From: an uncultured Pseudomonadota bacterium
GTDB taxonomy: Bacteria; Pseudomonadota; Gammaproteobacteria; CAJXQU01
DNA: 64,000 nucleotides
Reading direction: 5' to 3'
Assembly (NCBI GenBank): GCA_913058255.1
Contig: CAJXQU010000006.1
Coordinates: 1-64,000 of the forward strand
The translations under genes and the position numbers were made by a program. The notes under the pieces were generated by a model that was given only the letters and a program-made list of their open reading frames with translations, ran no database searches and was not told the DNA's origin. Positions 49,031-58,426 of this stretch are shown one piece after another. Within the stretch, counting starts at the first letter, position 1, and the number at the start of each line of letters is the position of its first letter.

Positions 49031-49777
49031 CTACTGTGCTGAAATGGCTTGTCCATTGAGAGTGTCACTATCTTTTCCCATTAAATAGAGATAAGTATTC
49101 ATTATTTTCTCTGGCAGTGGACATTCTTCAGGTTCTTCAGCAGGATAGGCTGAAGACCTTAGAAGCGTTCTAACTGGACCGGGATCAAGGCTATTGACGC
49201 GAATGGGGGTATTTTTTTCCAGTTCATCAGCGAGAGTTTGCATCAAACCTTCGGTCGCGAACTTAGAAACACCATAAGCCCCCCAATAGGCTTTTCCAAC
49301 TCGACCAACTCGATCAGATGTAAAAATAATTGATGATGAATCTGATTTTTTCAGCAAAGAAAGACAAGCGCGAGTCAATAAAAGTGGCGCATTAAAATTG
49401 ACAGTCATGACCTTTTGCCATTGCTCAAGATTATAATTAGAAATAGGTGTGAGGTTGCCAAGAATGGCTGCATTATGTAACAAGCCATCAAGCTTACCGA
49501 AGTTTTTTTCTAACGTTGTCTCCAAGGTTTCATAATCACTGACGGTGGCGCCTGATAGATCCATTGGATAAATAGCAGCTTCTGGTGAACCGTCCTGTTT
49601 GATTTCATCAAACAGAGCTTCAAGGGCAGGGATGTTTTTATCTAAGATGATGACTGTTGCACCATGTGCGGCGTAGGTTCTTGCAGCCGTTCGTCCAATG
49701 CCTCCTGCGGCACCTGTAACGAGAACTATTTTATCTTGGAGCAAAGTTTTCGGTGCAATGTATTCAGTTGGTTTCAT
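49031..49777 (-). CDS. Short-chain dehydrogenase/reductase, YciK-like
   Basis: A 248-residue classical SDR. The cofactor motif is TGAAGGIG near residue 20, NAAILGN follows the fourth strand, and the catalytic Tyr-x3-Lys is in YGVSKFA. The region [21 protein letters not shown] and the segment [20 protein letters not shown] resemble YciK, a poorly characterised NAD(P)-dependent oxidoreductase. It overlaps nadB by 14 bases, so the two are probably co-transcribed. Substrate unknown. Confidence 0.88.
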   Translation of the reverse strand: MKPTEYIAPKTLLQDKIVLVTGAAGGIGRTAARTYAAHGATVIILDKNIPALEALFDEIKQDGSPEAAIYPMDLSGATVSDYETLETTLEKNFGKLDGLLHNAAILGNLTPISNYNLEQWQKVMTVNFNAPLLLTRACLSLLKKSDSSSIIFTSDRVGRVGKAYWGAYGVSKFATEGLMQTLADELEKNTPIRVNSLDPGPVRTLLRSSAYPAEEPEECPLPEKIMNTYLYLMGKDSDTLNGQAISAQ

Positions 49778-51371
49778 TCAGTTTTGATCTCAATATGGTA
49801 TCTTTTGGTTGTTGATCAGAAAGCTCAGGGTAATCGAGAGTATGGTGTAGACCACGACTTTCTTTGCGATGCAGTGCTGACTCAATGATCAGATCAGCAA
49901 CTTGGACGAGATTTCGCAGTTCGATCAAATCATTTGTTACGCGGAAATTACCGTAATATTCAGCAATCTCGGTTTTTAAGAGTTCAACACGGTTTTTCGC
50001 GCGCTGCAGCCGCTTGGTCGTTCTTACAATACCGACGTAATCCCACATAAAACGGCGTAACTCATCCCAGTTATGTGAAACAACAACTTCTTCATCGGAG
50101 TTTGTAACCTGAGTTTCATCCCAAAAGGGTAAGGTTTCAGGCAAAGATGCCTCTGATAGTTTACTAAGAATATCAGCATGGCATGATTGAGCAAAAACCA
50201 AACACTCAAGCAGTGAGTTGCTGGCCATACGGTTTGCACCATGTAAGCCCGTGCAGGATGTTTCGCCGATGGCATAGAGTCCGGGTAGAGAAGTTTGGCC
50301 ATTTTTATCGGTAATGACGCCACCACACATGTAATGAGCCGCGGGTACAACAGGAATTGGCTCTTTAGTGATATCAAAACCAAACTCTAAACATTTTTCC
50401 GAAACGGTCGGGAAATGTTCTTTTATAAAACTGGCTGGTCGATGGCTAATATCTAGAAAGACACTATCACTTCCGGTTCGTTTCATTTCATGGTCAATGG
50501 CTCTAGCGACTATATCGCGAGGAGCCAGTTCAGCTCGCTTATCAAACCGATCCATGAATCTTTTACCATTCGGCAGTAAAAGGTAACCGCCTTCACCACG
50601 AATGGCCTCGGTAACGAGGAATGATTTTGCTTCTGGGTGATAAAGGCAAGTAGGGTGAAATTGCATGAATTCCATATTCGCAATATCGCAACCTGCTCGT
50701 GCGGCCATCGCGATACCGTCACCGGTAGAAACATCGGGATTACTGGTATAGAGGTAAACCTTTCCAGCGCCTCCCGTTGCTAAGACGACGAACTTTGCCC
50801 GAAAGGTGACAACTTGATTATGTTTTTTGTCGAGGACATAAGCACCAACGCAGCGATTTGTCTTTAAACCTACTTTAGTGCCGGTGATTAGATCGATTAC
50901 TATATGTTTTTCATACAAAGAGATGTCAGGGTTGGCACGAACTTGTGTTTCCAACGTCGATTCTACCGCCTTCCCTGTGGCATCAGCAGCATGAATAATA
51001 CGTCGATGGCTGTGGCCACCTTCACGCGTTAAGTGCCAAGGTGGATTGCTATCTTTATCAGGGGTAAAAGGCACGCCGAGCTCGATTAACCAGTCAATAC
51101 TCTCCTTGCCTTTAGAGGCCACGAATTTAACGATTTCTTGATCACACAGACCTGCGCCAGCATTGAGGGTGTCTTCAACATGAGATTCTAAAGTATCCGC
51201 GGGATCAAGGACGGCTGCTATGCCTCCCTGGGCATAATAGGTTGAACCATCAGTGAGCGAGCCTTTGGAGATAACGCCAACATTGGCATGATCAGCTAGC
51301 TTTAAAGCGAGGCTCAATCCTGCAGCTCCGCTACCAATAATAAGGACGTCGAAATCGTGTTGTTGTTCCAT
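49764..51371 (-). CDS. nadB: L-aspartate oxidase
   Basis: NadB oxidises L-aspartate to iminoaspartate, the first step of NAD synthesis, with FAD and oxygen or fumarate. The FAD motif is [19 protein letters not shown], followed by [12 protein letters not shown], the active-site HHR-like [16 protein letters not shown], and [18 protein letters not shown]. It is 535 residues long. It is divergent from rpoE, the standard gammaproteobacterial arrangement. Confidence 0.96.
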   Translation of the reverse strand: MEQQHDFDVLIIGSGAAGLSLALKLADHANVGVISKGSLTDGSTYYAQGGIAAVLDPADTLESHVEDTLNAGAGLCDQEIVKFVASKGKESIDWLIELGVPFTPDKDSNPPWHLTREGGHSHRRIIHAADATGKAVESTLETQVRANPDISLYEKHIVIDLITGTKVGLKTNRCVGAYVLDKKHNQVVTFRAKFVVLATGGAGKVYLYTSNPDVSTGDGIAMAARAGCDIANMEFMQFHPTCLYHPEAKSFLVTEAIRGEGGYLLLPNGKRFMDRFDKRAELAPRDIVARAIDHEMKRTGSDSVFLDISHRPASFIKEHFPTVSEKCLEFGFDITKEPIPVVPAAHYMCGGVITDKNGQTSLPGLYAIGETSCTGLHGANRMASNSLLECLVFAQSCHADILSKLSEASLPETLPFWDETQVTNSDEEVVVSHNWDELRRFMWDYVGIVRTTKRLQRAKNRVELLKTEIAEYYGNFRVTNDLIELRNLVQVADLIIESALHRKESRGLHHTLDYPELSDQQPKDTILRSKLNETN

Positions 51372-51462
51372 AGGCTATGATATATGTATATTATTGTTCT
51401 ATTAAGTATTCTAAAAGATTACTTTCATTATTCTATAACTTATTATTTGACTGCTCTTTTCC

Positions 51463-51490
51463 GAACTATTTAAAAAAACACCTGTCTATC
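51463..51490 (+). promoter_or_regulatory. Candidate sigma-E promoter for rpoE autoregulation
   Basis: GAACT (51463-51467) and TCTAT (51485-51489) are separated by 17 bases. This fits the GAACTT/TCTGA-like pattern of sigma-E promoters. It lies about 50 bases before the rpoE ATG, where autoregulated rpoE promoters are found. Confidence 0.45.
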
Positions 51491-51540
51491 GTGCGGGGTT
51501 AGGAAAAACAGCATAATAATAACACAAGGAGAAGGCCCTG

Positions 51541-52116
51541 ATGGGCAATGAAATTGCTGATAGTGTATTAGTTGAGAAAGTGCAAAAGGGGGACAAGAAG
51601 GCTTTTGATCTGCTGGTTATAAAATACCAGAACAGAGTCGTCAATCTTGTGTCTCGTTATGTGCGTGATGTGACCGATGCGCAGGATATTGCCCAAGAAG
51701 CTTTTTTAAAGGCTTATAGAGCGTTGCCTAATTTTAGGGGAGACAGCGCCTTTTATACTTGGCTGTATCGGATTGCGATCAATACTGCGAAAAATCATGT
51801 GGCATCAAGAGCGCGCCGGCCACAAGAAGTTCAAACAATTGGACCGGACGATGAAACCTTTGACTATGATGACGCTCTAAAGGAAGTAGAGACACCGGAA
51901 AACTTATTGTTGACGGATGAAATACAAAAAACAATTCTTAATGCTATAGAGGAATTACCAGATGATTTGCGACTGGCTATAACGTTAAGAGAGGTAGAAG
52001 GATTGAGCTATGATGAAATTGCGGAGGCCATGACATGCCCTATAGGAACAGTCAGATCACGCATTTTCCGAGCAAGAGAGGCGATCGATGTCCGCCTTAA
52101 GCCTTTGTTGGAATGA
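51541..52116 (+). CDS. rpoE: RNA polymerase sigma factor RpoE (AlgU type)
   Basis: RpoE is the ECF sigma factor for envelope stress. Region 2 has YVRDVTDAQDIAQEAFLKAY and FRGDSAFYTWLYRIAINTAKN; region 4 has LREVEGLSYDEIAEAMTCP followed by GTVRSRIFRAREAI. The 191 residues and the linked rseA-rseB-mucD genes identify it. The ATG follows AAGGAG. Release from RseA by regulated proteolysis is expected from the operon. Confidence 0.97.
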   Translation: MGNEIADSVLVEKVQKGDKKAFDLLVIKYQNRVVNLVSRYVRDVTDAQDIAQEAFLKAYRALPNFRGDSAFYTWLYRIAINTAKNHVASRARRPQEVQTIGPDDETFDYDDALKEVETPENLLLTDEIQKTILNAIEELPDDLRLAITLREVEGLSYDEIAEAMTCPIGTVRSRIFRAREAIDVRLKPLLE

Positions 52117-52132
52117 ACATTGTTGGAGTTAA

Positions 52133-52750
52133 GTGAAAATGAGTGACAATAAACTAGAAAGAATCTCTGCCCTGATGGATGGCGAACTGAGTAGCCAAGA
52201 AAGAGAGCTGGCTATTGATTACGTAAAAGATGACCTTGAAGTAAAACAAAATTGGCAGCGTTACCATATTATCGGTGACACGATGCGCAATACTTTGCCG
52301 TCGATGGTACAACCCGATCTTGCAGAAAAACTCAATAAAATGTTAGAAAATGAGCCCGCCATACTAGCGCCTAAATCTACCGTTAACTCGAATAAAAAGA
52401 TCGCATCTAAAGATTTCACGAAACCTTTTATAGGACTGGCAATCGCTGCTTCTGTCACGGCTGTGGCCATTTTCGGAATACAAAATACTGAGCAACAAAC
52501 ACCGAGCGTTGATGGAAGTGCTCCTCAAGTCGTATCGAATGAGGGTGGGAGTTTGTCAAATCTTGAGCAAAGTCTTGCGACAGCCATACCTAAAACAGTA
52601 CGAACAGTTAAGTATGAACCCGTTGAAAATACGATAGAAGCGACGCGTCTCAACTCTTACATACTGAATCATAATCAGTTTAATTCCAGAATGGGTGTGC
52701 AGGGTGTTTCTCCAAACGCACGCCTCGTAGGTCACGAGTCGCAAAGGTAA
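52133..52750 (+). CDS. rseA: Anti-sigma-E factor RseA (MucA)
   Basis: RseA holds RpoE at the inner membrane and is cleaved on envelope stress. The N-terminal sigma-binding domain includes ERISALMDGELSSQERELAI. A single membrane helix lies at about residues 101-118 (IGLAIAASVTAVAIFGI), and a periplasmic domain of about 85 residues follows. The length is 205 residues. The start may be the GTG at 52133 or the ATG at 52139, which has GGAG upstream. Confidence 0.93.
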   Translation: MKMSDNKLERISALMDGELSSQERELAIDYVKDDLEVKQNWQRYHIIGDTMRNTLPSMVQPDLAEKLNKMLENEPAILAPKSTVNSNKKIASKDFTKPFIGLAIAASVTAVAIFGIQNTEQQTPSVDGSAPQVVSNEGGSLSNLEQSLATAIPKTVRTVKYEPVENTIEATRLNSYILNHNQFNSRMGVQGVSPNARLVGHESQR

Positions 52751-52756
52751 GCTCAA

Positions 52757-53749
52757 ATGAATAAACGATTGTGGATAAGGATAACCATATTGCTAACGGC
52801 TATTGCCGTTCAGGTGGAGGCCGCTGACAAAGAAAACTCTGCCACCGATGCTCGAAAGATTCTTGAAAAAATGTCGGTAGCGATGCATAGCTTAAATTAC
52901 GACGGTGTCTTTGTTTATAGCAGTGGTAATAAATTGGACAGTATGCGGATTATCCACAAGGTGGATGAGCAGGGCGAGGTTGAGCGATTAATTTCATTGA
53001 CGGGCTCAAGCCGAGAGGTTGTACGGGATAGACAAGATGTGACATGTATCTATTCAGATAACCAGACAGTCATGGTCAATAAGGGGGCACCCAATAAATT
53101 TTTACCAACAAACTTTCCAGAATCCATCGCTCGTATCAGTGAGCATTATCGTTTTGCTATGGTTGGAGATGATCGAGTAGCTGGTCGAGAGACTCATATA
53201 GTAGAGGTTATGCCTAACGATGAGCATCGTTATGTATATCGACTTTGGGTTGATAAAGAAACTAACCTAATGCTGAAGTCTGCCATCGTGAACATGCAAG
53301 AGCAAATTCTTGAAACAGTTTTGTTCACGCAGATAGACGTACCTCTAGAAATCTCTAATGACCTTATGACGCCAATGAATGCGGTTGATTATTCTTGGCA
53401 TACGAATGAAAAAAGTCATAAACAAACAGATCAAGTTGAGTCCAAATGGAATGTTGGTTGGTTACCCGTTGGATTTTCTATGGAAAGTAACAATCAACAG
53501 GTTTTCGCTGAAAAACAACAGATCTTAGAGCATTTGATGTATTCCGATGGTTTAGCGACGGTTTCATTGTTTATCGAAGCAGTAGAAGAGGGTGAAGCTC
53601 CAATGAGCGGCTATGTTGCGCAAGGGGCTGTGAATGCTTTTACCATCTCAACAGATCAATGTCAGGTCACCGTTGTTGGTGAACTTCCTGCGAAAACCAT
53701 TCACCAAATTGCAGCCTCGGTAAGTCTCAAAAGTACGCTCAAAAAATAA
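52757..53749 (+). CDS. rseB: Sigma-E regulatory periplasmic protein RseB (MucB)
   Basis: RseB binds the periplasmic part of RseA and protects it from DegS-type cleavage until it senses lipopolysaccharide or stress. It has a signal peptide (cleavage near VEA, residue 22), the MucB/RseB domain with YDGVFVYSSGNKLDSMRIIH, and a C-terminal MucB_RseB_C domain. It is 330 residues long and starts six bases after rseA. Confidence 0.93.
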   Translation: MNKRLWIRITILLTAIAVQVEAADKENSATDARKILEKMSVAMHSLNYDGVFVYSSGNKLDSMRIIHKVDEQGEVERLISLTGSSREVVRDRQDVTCIYSDNQTVMVNKGAPNKFLPTNFPESIARISEHYRFAMVGDDRVAGRETHIVEVMPNDEHRYVYRLWVDKETNLMLKSAIVNMQEQILETVLFTQIDVPLEISNDLMTPMNAVDYSWHTNEKSHKQTDQVESKWNVGWLPVGFSMESNNQQVFAEKQQILEHLMYSDGLATVSLFIEAVEEGEAPMSGYVAQGAVNAFTISTDQCQVTVVGELPAKTIHQIAASVSLKSTLKK

Positions 53750-53769
53750 ATGCAACCTTGATACAATAA

Positions 53770-55236
53770 ATGGAAAAAGTCATGTCTAAATTGGGTCTGG
53801 AACAATTTTCACGGTCGCAAAGGATCAGTCATTTTATCGTTTTATTTATATTGCTTTTTTCACTACAGGCAAGAGAAAGCTTAGCTCGGAACCTCCCTGA
53901 GTTTACAACACTGGCTAAGGAGAATAGCCCAGCAGTAGTGAATATTTCGACAACACAAAAAGCTCGAAATATCTCGAATCAGCAGATCCCTAACATGCCT
54001 GATATTCCTGAGGATAGTCCTTTGAATGACTTCTTTCGTCATTTTTTTGGTGAAGGAATGGGATCCGGGGGCGGACAATCAATATCTTCTCTTGGATCAG
54101 GTTTTATTATTGCAGAAGACGGCTATGTGATTACAAACTACCATGTCGTTAATGGTGCTGATGAAATCATTGTTAGGCTTAATGATCGGCGTGAATTTGT
54201 AGCGATTCTGGTAGGCTCTGATCAACAAACAGATATAGCGGTATTAAAAATTAACGCAAAAGGTCTGCCTGCAGTGAAGCTAGGTTCTTCGAAAGAGCTT
54301 GAAGTTGGTGAGTGGGTGCTGGCGATTGGTTCGCCTTTTGGTTTTGACTATTCTGTAACCTCTGGAATTGTCAGTGCGAAGGGAAGAAGTTTGCCGAATG
54401 AAAACTACATCCCATTTATCCAAACCGATGTTGCAATTAACCCTGGCAATTCTGGCGGACCATTATTTAATCTCGACGGTGAAGCTGTTGGTGTTAATTC
54501 GCAAATCTATAGCCGAACAGGTGGCTATATGGGACTTTCTTTTGCGATACCGATGGATATTGTTGTCAATGTTTATGAGCAGATAAAGGTTTCTGGAAGG
54601 GTCTCAAGAGGTTGGTTGGGTGTCATGATTCAAGACGTTACACGTGAGCTCGCAGAATCTTTTGGAATGAACAATCCTGAAGGTGCGCTTGTAGCAAAAG
54701 TACTACCTGAAAGTCCAGCTGCAAAAGCAGGTATTAAAGTTGGAGACATTATTCTCGATTTTAATAGTCAGGATATAAACATGTCTTCAGATCTTCCACC
54801 AGTCGTTGGTACGACGAGAGTTGGAGATACCGTACCTGTCCGCTTGTTACGTGGGGGTAAAGAAAAGCTGATTAATGTTCGAATAAATGCTTTGCCTGAC
54901 GAAGGGCAGATCGCATCAACGGCTGCTGCAACGATAGAGAAAGCCGTTACCGATAACCGTCTGAATATTGATGTAGTTGATCTAACGAATGAGCAACGTA
55001 GACAATTGGAACTAGATAACTATGGTGTTTTTGTTGAAAAAGTGACTAAGGGCGGAGTGGCTCAAAGTGCAGGGATTGCTTCTGGAGATATAATTCTGTT
55101 GATTGATAACAAGAAGGTTGTTGATAGTAAAATGTTGAAAAATATGCTGATTTCACTTCCTGCTAACAAGGCTATCCCTGTTCTAGTTCAACGTGAAGGT
55201 GGCCCTATGTTTCTCGCAATAAAAATTCCTAAGTGA
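53770..55236 (+). CDS. mucD: Periplasmic serine protease MucD/DegP-like, Do family
   Basis: A HtrA-family protease/chaperone for misfolded envelope proteins. The signal region (about residues 19-40) is followed by a trypsin-like domain with the triad His125 (ITNYHVV), Asp155 (TDIAVLKI) and Ser228 (NPGNSGGPLFN), then two PDZ domains (from about 262 and 385). It has 488 residues. A second ATG at 53782 may be the real start because GGAAAAAG precedes it. It ends the rpoE operon as in Pseudomonas mucABCD, though no mucC is present. Confidence 0.94.
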   Translation: MEKVMSKLGLEQFSRSQRISHFIVLFILLFSLQARESLARNLPEFTTLAKENSPAVVNISTTQKARNISNQQIPNMPDIPEDSPLNDFFRHFFGEGMGSGGGQSISSLGSGFIIAEDGYVITNYHVVNGADEIIVRLNDRREFVAILVGSDQQTDIAVLKINAKGLPAVKLGSSKELEVGEWVLAIGSPFGFDYSVTSGIVSAKGRSLPNENYIPFIQTDVAINPGNSGGPLFNLDGEAVGVNSQIYSRTGGYMGLSFAIPMDIVVNVYEQIKVSGRVSRGWLGVMIQDVTRELAESFGMNNPEGALVAKVLPESPAAKAGIKVGDIILDFNSQDINMSSDLPPVVGTTRVGDTVPVRLLRGGKEKLINVRINALPDEGQIASTAAATIEKAVTDNRLNIDVVDLTNEQRRQLELDNYGVFVEKVTKGGVAQSAGIASGDIILLIDNKKVVDSKMLKNMLISLPANKAIPVLVQREGGPMFLAIKIPK

Positions 55237-55256
55237 GAATTTTACTTAGGTTTTTT
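55228..55256 (+). terminator. Rho-independent terminator of the rpoE operon, overlapping the mucD stop
   Basis: CCTAAGT (55228-55234) pairs with ACTTAGG (55244-55250), followed by six Ts. The hairpin includes the last sense codons and stop codon of mucD, which is unusually compact. Confidence 0.85.
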
Positions 55257-55262
55257 ATTGCG

Positions 55263-56741
55263 TTATCGAGTTAGTTTAGCGTAGGCCTTAGGAACGATTA
55301 GGTCGTGTAATGGGGCGATCATTTCGGATAACCACTGGCCGCCTTTTGGATCTTCAGCTAGCGCAACAGCGATATACTTGTAGCCATTGGCTTCGATTAG
55401 AGCACTATCTGCATGCCAGTTGCGCCAAGAGCCTGATTTACGATAGATAGTTGCTTCTGGGTGTTGAGCTAAGCCTTTCACAAACTTATGGTTAATCTTA
55501 GGATCAGATAGAATTTCTTTCATGTCAGCAGTGAGGTTACTTGATACGAGCTGACCAGTTTCCAACATATAATAAAATCTTGCCGCTTGCAGAACTGTCG
55601 CACCGTGAGACAAGTTATGTAAAGGATCACGTTCAAAAGCAGGTGTTTTACCATACGCCTTACCCACCCAAAGACCACCATTTTGTAAGGGATCATAGAG
55701 CTTAAAGCGATCAGACATCAATATTTCTTGTAAGCGATGGTTTCCAACTCGACCTAGCATTTTTGTAGCATTTTCATTTGAAGAGAAGCGGATCATCTGA
55801 GTTAAAGAGTCTCGCGTATCAGTATCTAGAGTCATGTGACCTTGTTCGATTTCAACAAATGCACCTAATAAAATGGCAATTTTAGGTAGGCTTGCTGCGT
55901 ACATCATCTCGTCACCATTCAGCATCGCGAGTTTAGGTTCACTCGCGTGGGTTATATCAACCAGAGCAACGGCAAGCTTTCTGTTGTTGATCTGCCCCAT
56001 TAACCCTAATTGCTGCATAGTCGACTCAAGCTTCTGTTGTAGCTTTGAGTCTGATTGTTTACGCAGTGGAGGATAACTTTGATGCCTCGTTAGTAAGGCC
56101 TTATTACTTCTAGGCTCGATGACATCAACCTTATTACCATTGACCGTCGTAACACCTGAATAGGAGTCACCTTGTTTTTTGACGTGGAGTTTTCTTGAGT
56201 GGTTTTGGTTATGAATGATTTCAAGAATGCTCGTATCGACGGCATGAATTAGCAGTTTTTGACCAGGTTTCAATAGCTGGAGACCGCTAGTTTCAACACC
56301 TACATGCATGATCATGTAGAGCTCTTTAATACTGAGCCCATTCTTTCTGACTAGGCTATAAAGTGAATCTCCTTTTTTTACCGATATTTCGATCCAGTTA
56401 TTACCTTTGTGTTCTTTCAAAGAGGGCGCTTGTTTTGATTCTTTGGATAGATATAGACGATTATCTGTAACAGGCTCGAAAGGTAGAGCCTTATAGGTTT
56501 TTGATGCAGCTCTGAGTCTAACCTTTTGCAATCGGTCATTTAAGGAAGAAGATAACGGTGGTTTTTGTCGGTTCTTCTTTAGTGATTCGGCATGAACTTT
56601 AGTCGTGATAGGTGGGGTTGTTACCATGGCGGTCAACATCAATAGAATAAGATGTTTTTTGTTCATCCATGGCGACAGAGCTCGTCCAAATCCTTTCTTT
56701 AAAGCTGGTCTGTATTTTGCCTTATGTACACGTAAACTCAC
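55263..56741 (-). CDS. LysM domain fused to a class A beta-lactamase-fold serine hydrolase
   Basis: The 492-residue protein has an N-terminal signal segment (about residues 29-51), a LysM domain (about 117-166, ISVKKGDSLYSLVRKNGL) and a C-terminal PBP/beta-lactamase-type domain. Active-site motifs are SLPK (Ser284, Lys287), SSNEN (320-324) and KSG (435-437). I see no clear general-base Glu of the omega loop, so it may bind or cut cell wall rather than destroy antibiotics. The GTG at 56741 or the ATG at 56666 could be the start; the latter gives a more standard signal peptide. The substrate is unknown. Confidence 0.85.
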   Translation of the reverse strand: MSLRVHKAKYRPALKKGFGRALSPWMNKKHLILLMLTAMVTTPPITTKVHAESLKKNRQKPPLSSSLNDRLQKVRLRAASKTYKALPFEPVTDNRLYLSKESKQAPSLKEHKGNNWIEISVKKGDSLYSLVRKNGLSIKELYMIMHVGVETSGLQLLKPGQKLLIHAVDTSILEIIHNQNHSRKLHVKKQGDSYSGVTTVNGNKVDVIEPRSNKALLTRHQSYPPLRKQSDSKLQQKLESTMQQLGLMGQINNRKLAVALVDITHASEPKLAMLNGDEMMYAASLPKIAILLGAFVEIEQGHMTLDTDTRDSLTQMIRFSSNENATKMLGRVGNHRLQEILMSDRFKLYDPLQNGGLWVGKAYGKTPAFERDPLHNLSHGATVLQAARFYYMLETGQLVSSNLTADMKEILSDPKINHKFVKGLAQHPEATIYRKSGSWRNWHADSALIEANGYKYIAVALAEDPKGGQWLSEMIAPLHDLIVPKAYAKLTR

Positions 56742-56900
56742 GGCGATAGTATGTCCTTCTTACTGAGTTAAGATCAGTGTAGCACTAAATACCCCGGCTC
56801 ATGTGAAAAAATGAATAATTAATAACAGAAGTACTGGTTAAGTATAGTATTATTACAGTTGAAATGAGAAGTAAACTACGGGGTTTAAAGTACGAAAATC

Positions 56901-58151
56901 ATGAAAGATTTCGCTATCACTAGAAGTTTGATGTGGCGTGCATCAATACTGTTCATCAATTTTTTTCTCATCATATTGGCCTATTATCATATAAAGCCTG
57001 CTAGTCGCTCATTATTTCTTGAGTATCTCGGAGCTGATTCCTTACCCTATGTCTGGATCAGTACTGCGGTTATCCTCGGTTTAGTCATTAGTTTTTATCA
57101 CAGGTTGATCGCATCCTGCAGTCGTCTCAACATCGTGCTGGGTTCACTTGCTGTATTTATTGTTTTATTACTCATATTTCATCACTTTATGGGTTTGCAA
57201 GGAAAGTATACTGCTGTTGCTTTTTATATTTTTGTGGATATTTTTAGCGTTGTTCTGGTGGAGCAGTTTTGGAGTTTAACCAACTCAATTTACAAAATTT
57301 CAGATGGTAAGCGTTGGTATGGAATTGTCGGTACAGGAGGGTTGTTAGGTGGCTTTGTAGGCGGAATGATGGCCAAAATTTGGATCGAAAAAGCCGGGTT
57401 TGATACTTCTGATCTGCTCTTGTTCGCTGTTGCAATTTTAGCCGTTTTAATTTTATTGAATTTAGTTTTTGCTCGAATCGGTGTTTATGATGAAGTCATT
57501 GAACAACAAGAAAATACAAATTTTTCTGATGGCTGGGATTCTCTCATAAAGAACCGATACCTCGTACTGATTGCTGGTACCTTGCTACTCTCTCAGATCG
57601 CATCACCATTGGTCGAGTACAAGTTTATGAGTCTAGTGCAGGAGAATTTTACTGAATTGGACCAACGCACCAGTTTTCTTTCTGGATTTTTTGCGAATCT
57701 AGGTCTAATTTCAATAGGCATCAATTTATTAATCACACCTTTTGTACATAGAAACCTAGGCATTATTGCCGGCTTGTCATTACAGCCATTTTTCTTGTTG
57801 ATTAGCACCTGCGGTTTTTATATGAGCCCGAGTATTTTAATGGCGCAAGTTATGAAGATCAGCGACAGAGGGTTAGCTTATTCGATTAACCGGGCTTCTA
57901 GAGAACTGCTTTATGTCCCTATCGATTCAATACAGATTTATCAAGCAAAAGCATGGATCGATATGTTTGGTTATCGTTTGTTTAAAGTCGCCGGTTCAAC
58001 TTTGATCTTGCTTCTGACCCAGTGGTTGCCATTTACCGTGCCTACAGTAGGATTGAGCTGGTTGACGATGGTTGTTTGTGTTTTGTGGTTAGTCGCAATT
58101 AGCTTACTCGCACGCGAGCATAGATTGGTGGTTCAGACCTCGCCAGCATAA
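56901..58151 (+). CDS. ATP/ADP translocase-like multispanning membrane protein
   Basis: A 416-residue protein with about eleven to twelve hydrophobic helices. Features such as FWSLTNSIYKISDGKRWYGI followed by GTGGLLGGFVGG and the late NRASRELLYVPID resemble the Tlc/Npt nucleotide transporter family (COG3202) found in obligate intracellular bacteria and, as divergent members, in free-living ones. Whether it moves nucleotides is unknown. It stands alone between a leftward gene and the PilZ gene. Confidence 0.75.
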   Translation: MKDFAITRSLMWRASILFINFFLIILAYYHIKPASRSLFLEYLGADSLPYVWISTAVILGLVISFYHRLIASCSRLNIVLGSLAVFIVLLLIFHHFMGLQGKYTAVAFYIFVDIFSVVLVEQFWSLTNSIYKISDGKRWYGIVGTGGLLGGFVGGMMAKIWIEKAGFDTSDLLLFAVAILAVLILLNLVFARIGVYDEVIEQQENTNFSDGWDSLIKNRYLVLIAGTLLLSQIASPLVEYKFMSLVQENFTELDQRTSFLSGFFANLGLISIGINLLITPFVHRNLGIIAGLSLQPFFLLISTCGFYMSPSILMAQVMKISDRGLAYSINRASRELLYVPIDSIQIYQAKAWIDMFGYRLFKVAGSTLILLLTQWLPFTVPTVGLSWLTMVVCVLWLVAISLLAREHRLVVQTSPA

Positions 58152-58233
58152 TAATCTTCATCTGAATGTGACCTAACTAGGTTATTTTTCGTTTTTAACG
58201 GCAGAACTCTTCAATCGTTATTACGAGTATAAA

Positions 58234-58287
58234 CAAACTACAGTAATGTCCGACAAAAAAATGTTGCAAAGATGTAACTGTAGTTTG
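58234..58287. repeat. 11-bp inverted repeat upstream of the PilZ protein gene
   Basis: CAAACTACAGT (58234-58244) pairs perfectly with ACTGTAGTTTG (58277-58287) around a 32-base loop. It lies between the translocase-like gene and the PilZ gene. There is no T-run after it. An operator pair or leader hairpin are the main options. The rest of this 275-base gap shows nothing else clear. Confidence 0.5.
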
Positions 58288-58426
58288 AACGTCAAGTCCG
58301 TGACAACCATTCTTTAAGCTAGTGCCTGATTCCTGACATTATTTTAGGCTAAATGCCGTTATTGAGCTGGCATGAGTATTGCTCTATCTCTTTACTATAA
58401 GAGAGAACTAATAAAAGCAAATACTC

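Noticed and set aside
55263-56741. Antibiotic-resistance beta-lactamase
   Set aside because: The LysM fusion and lack of a clear deacylating Glu argue for a cell-wall function rather than a resistance enzyme.
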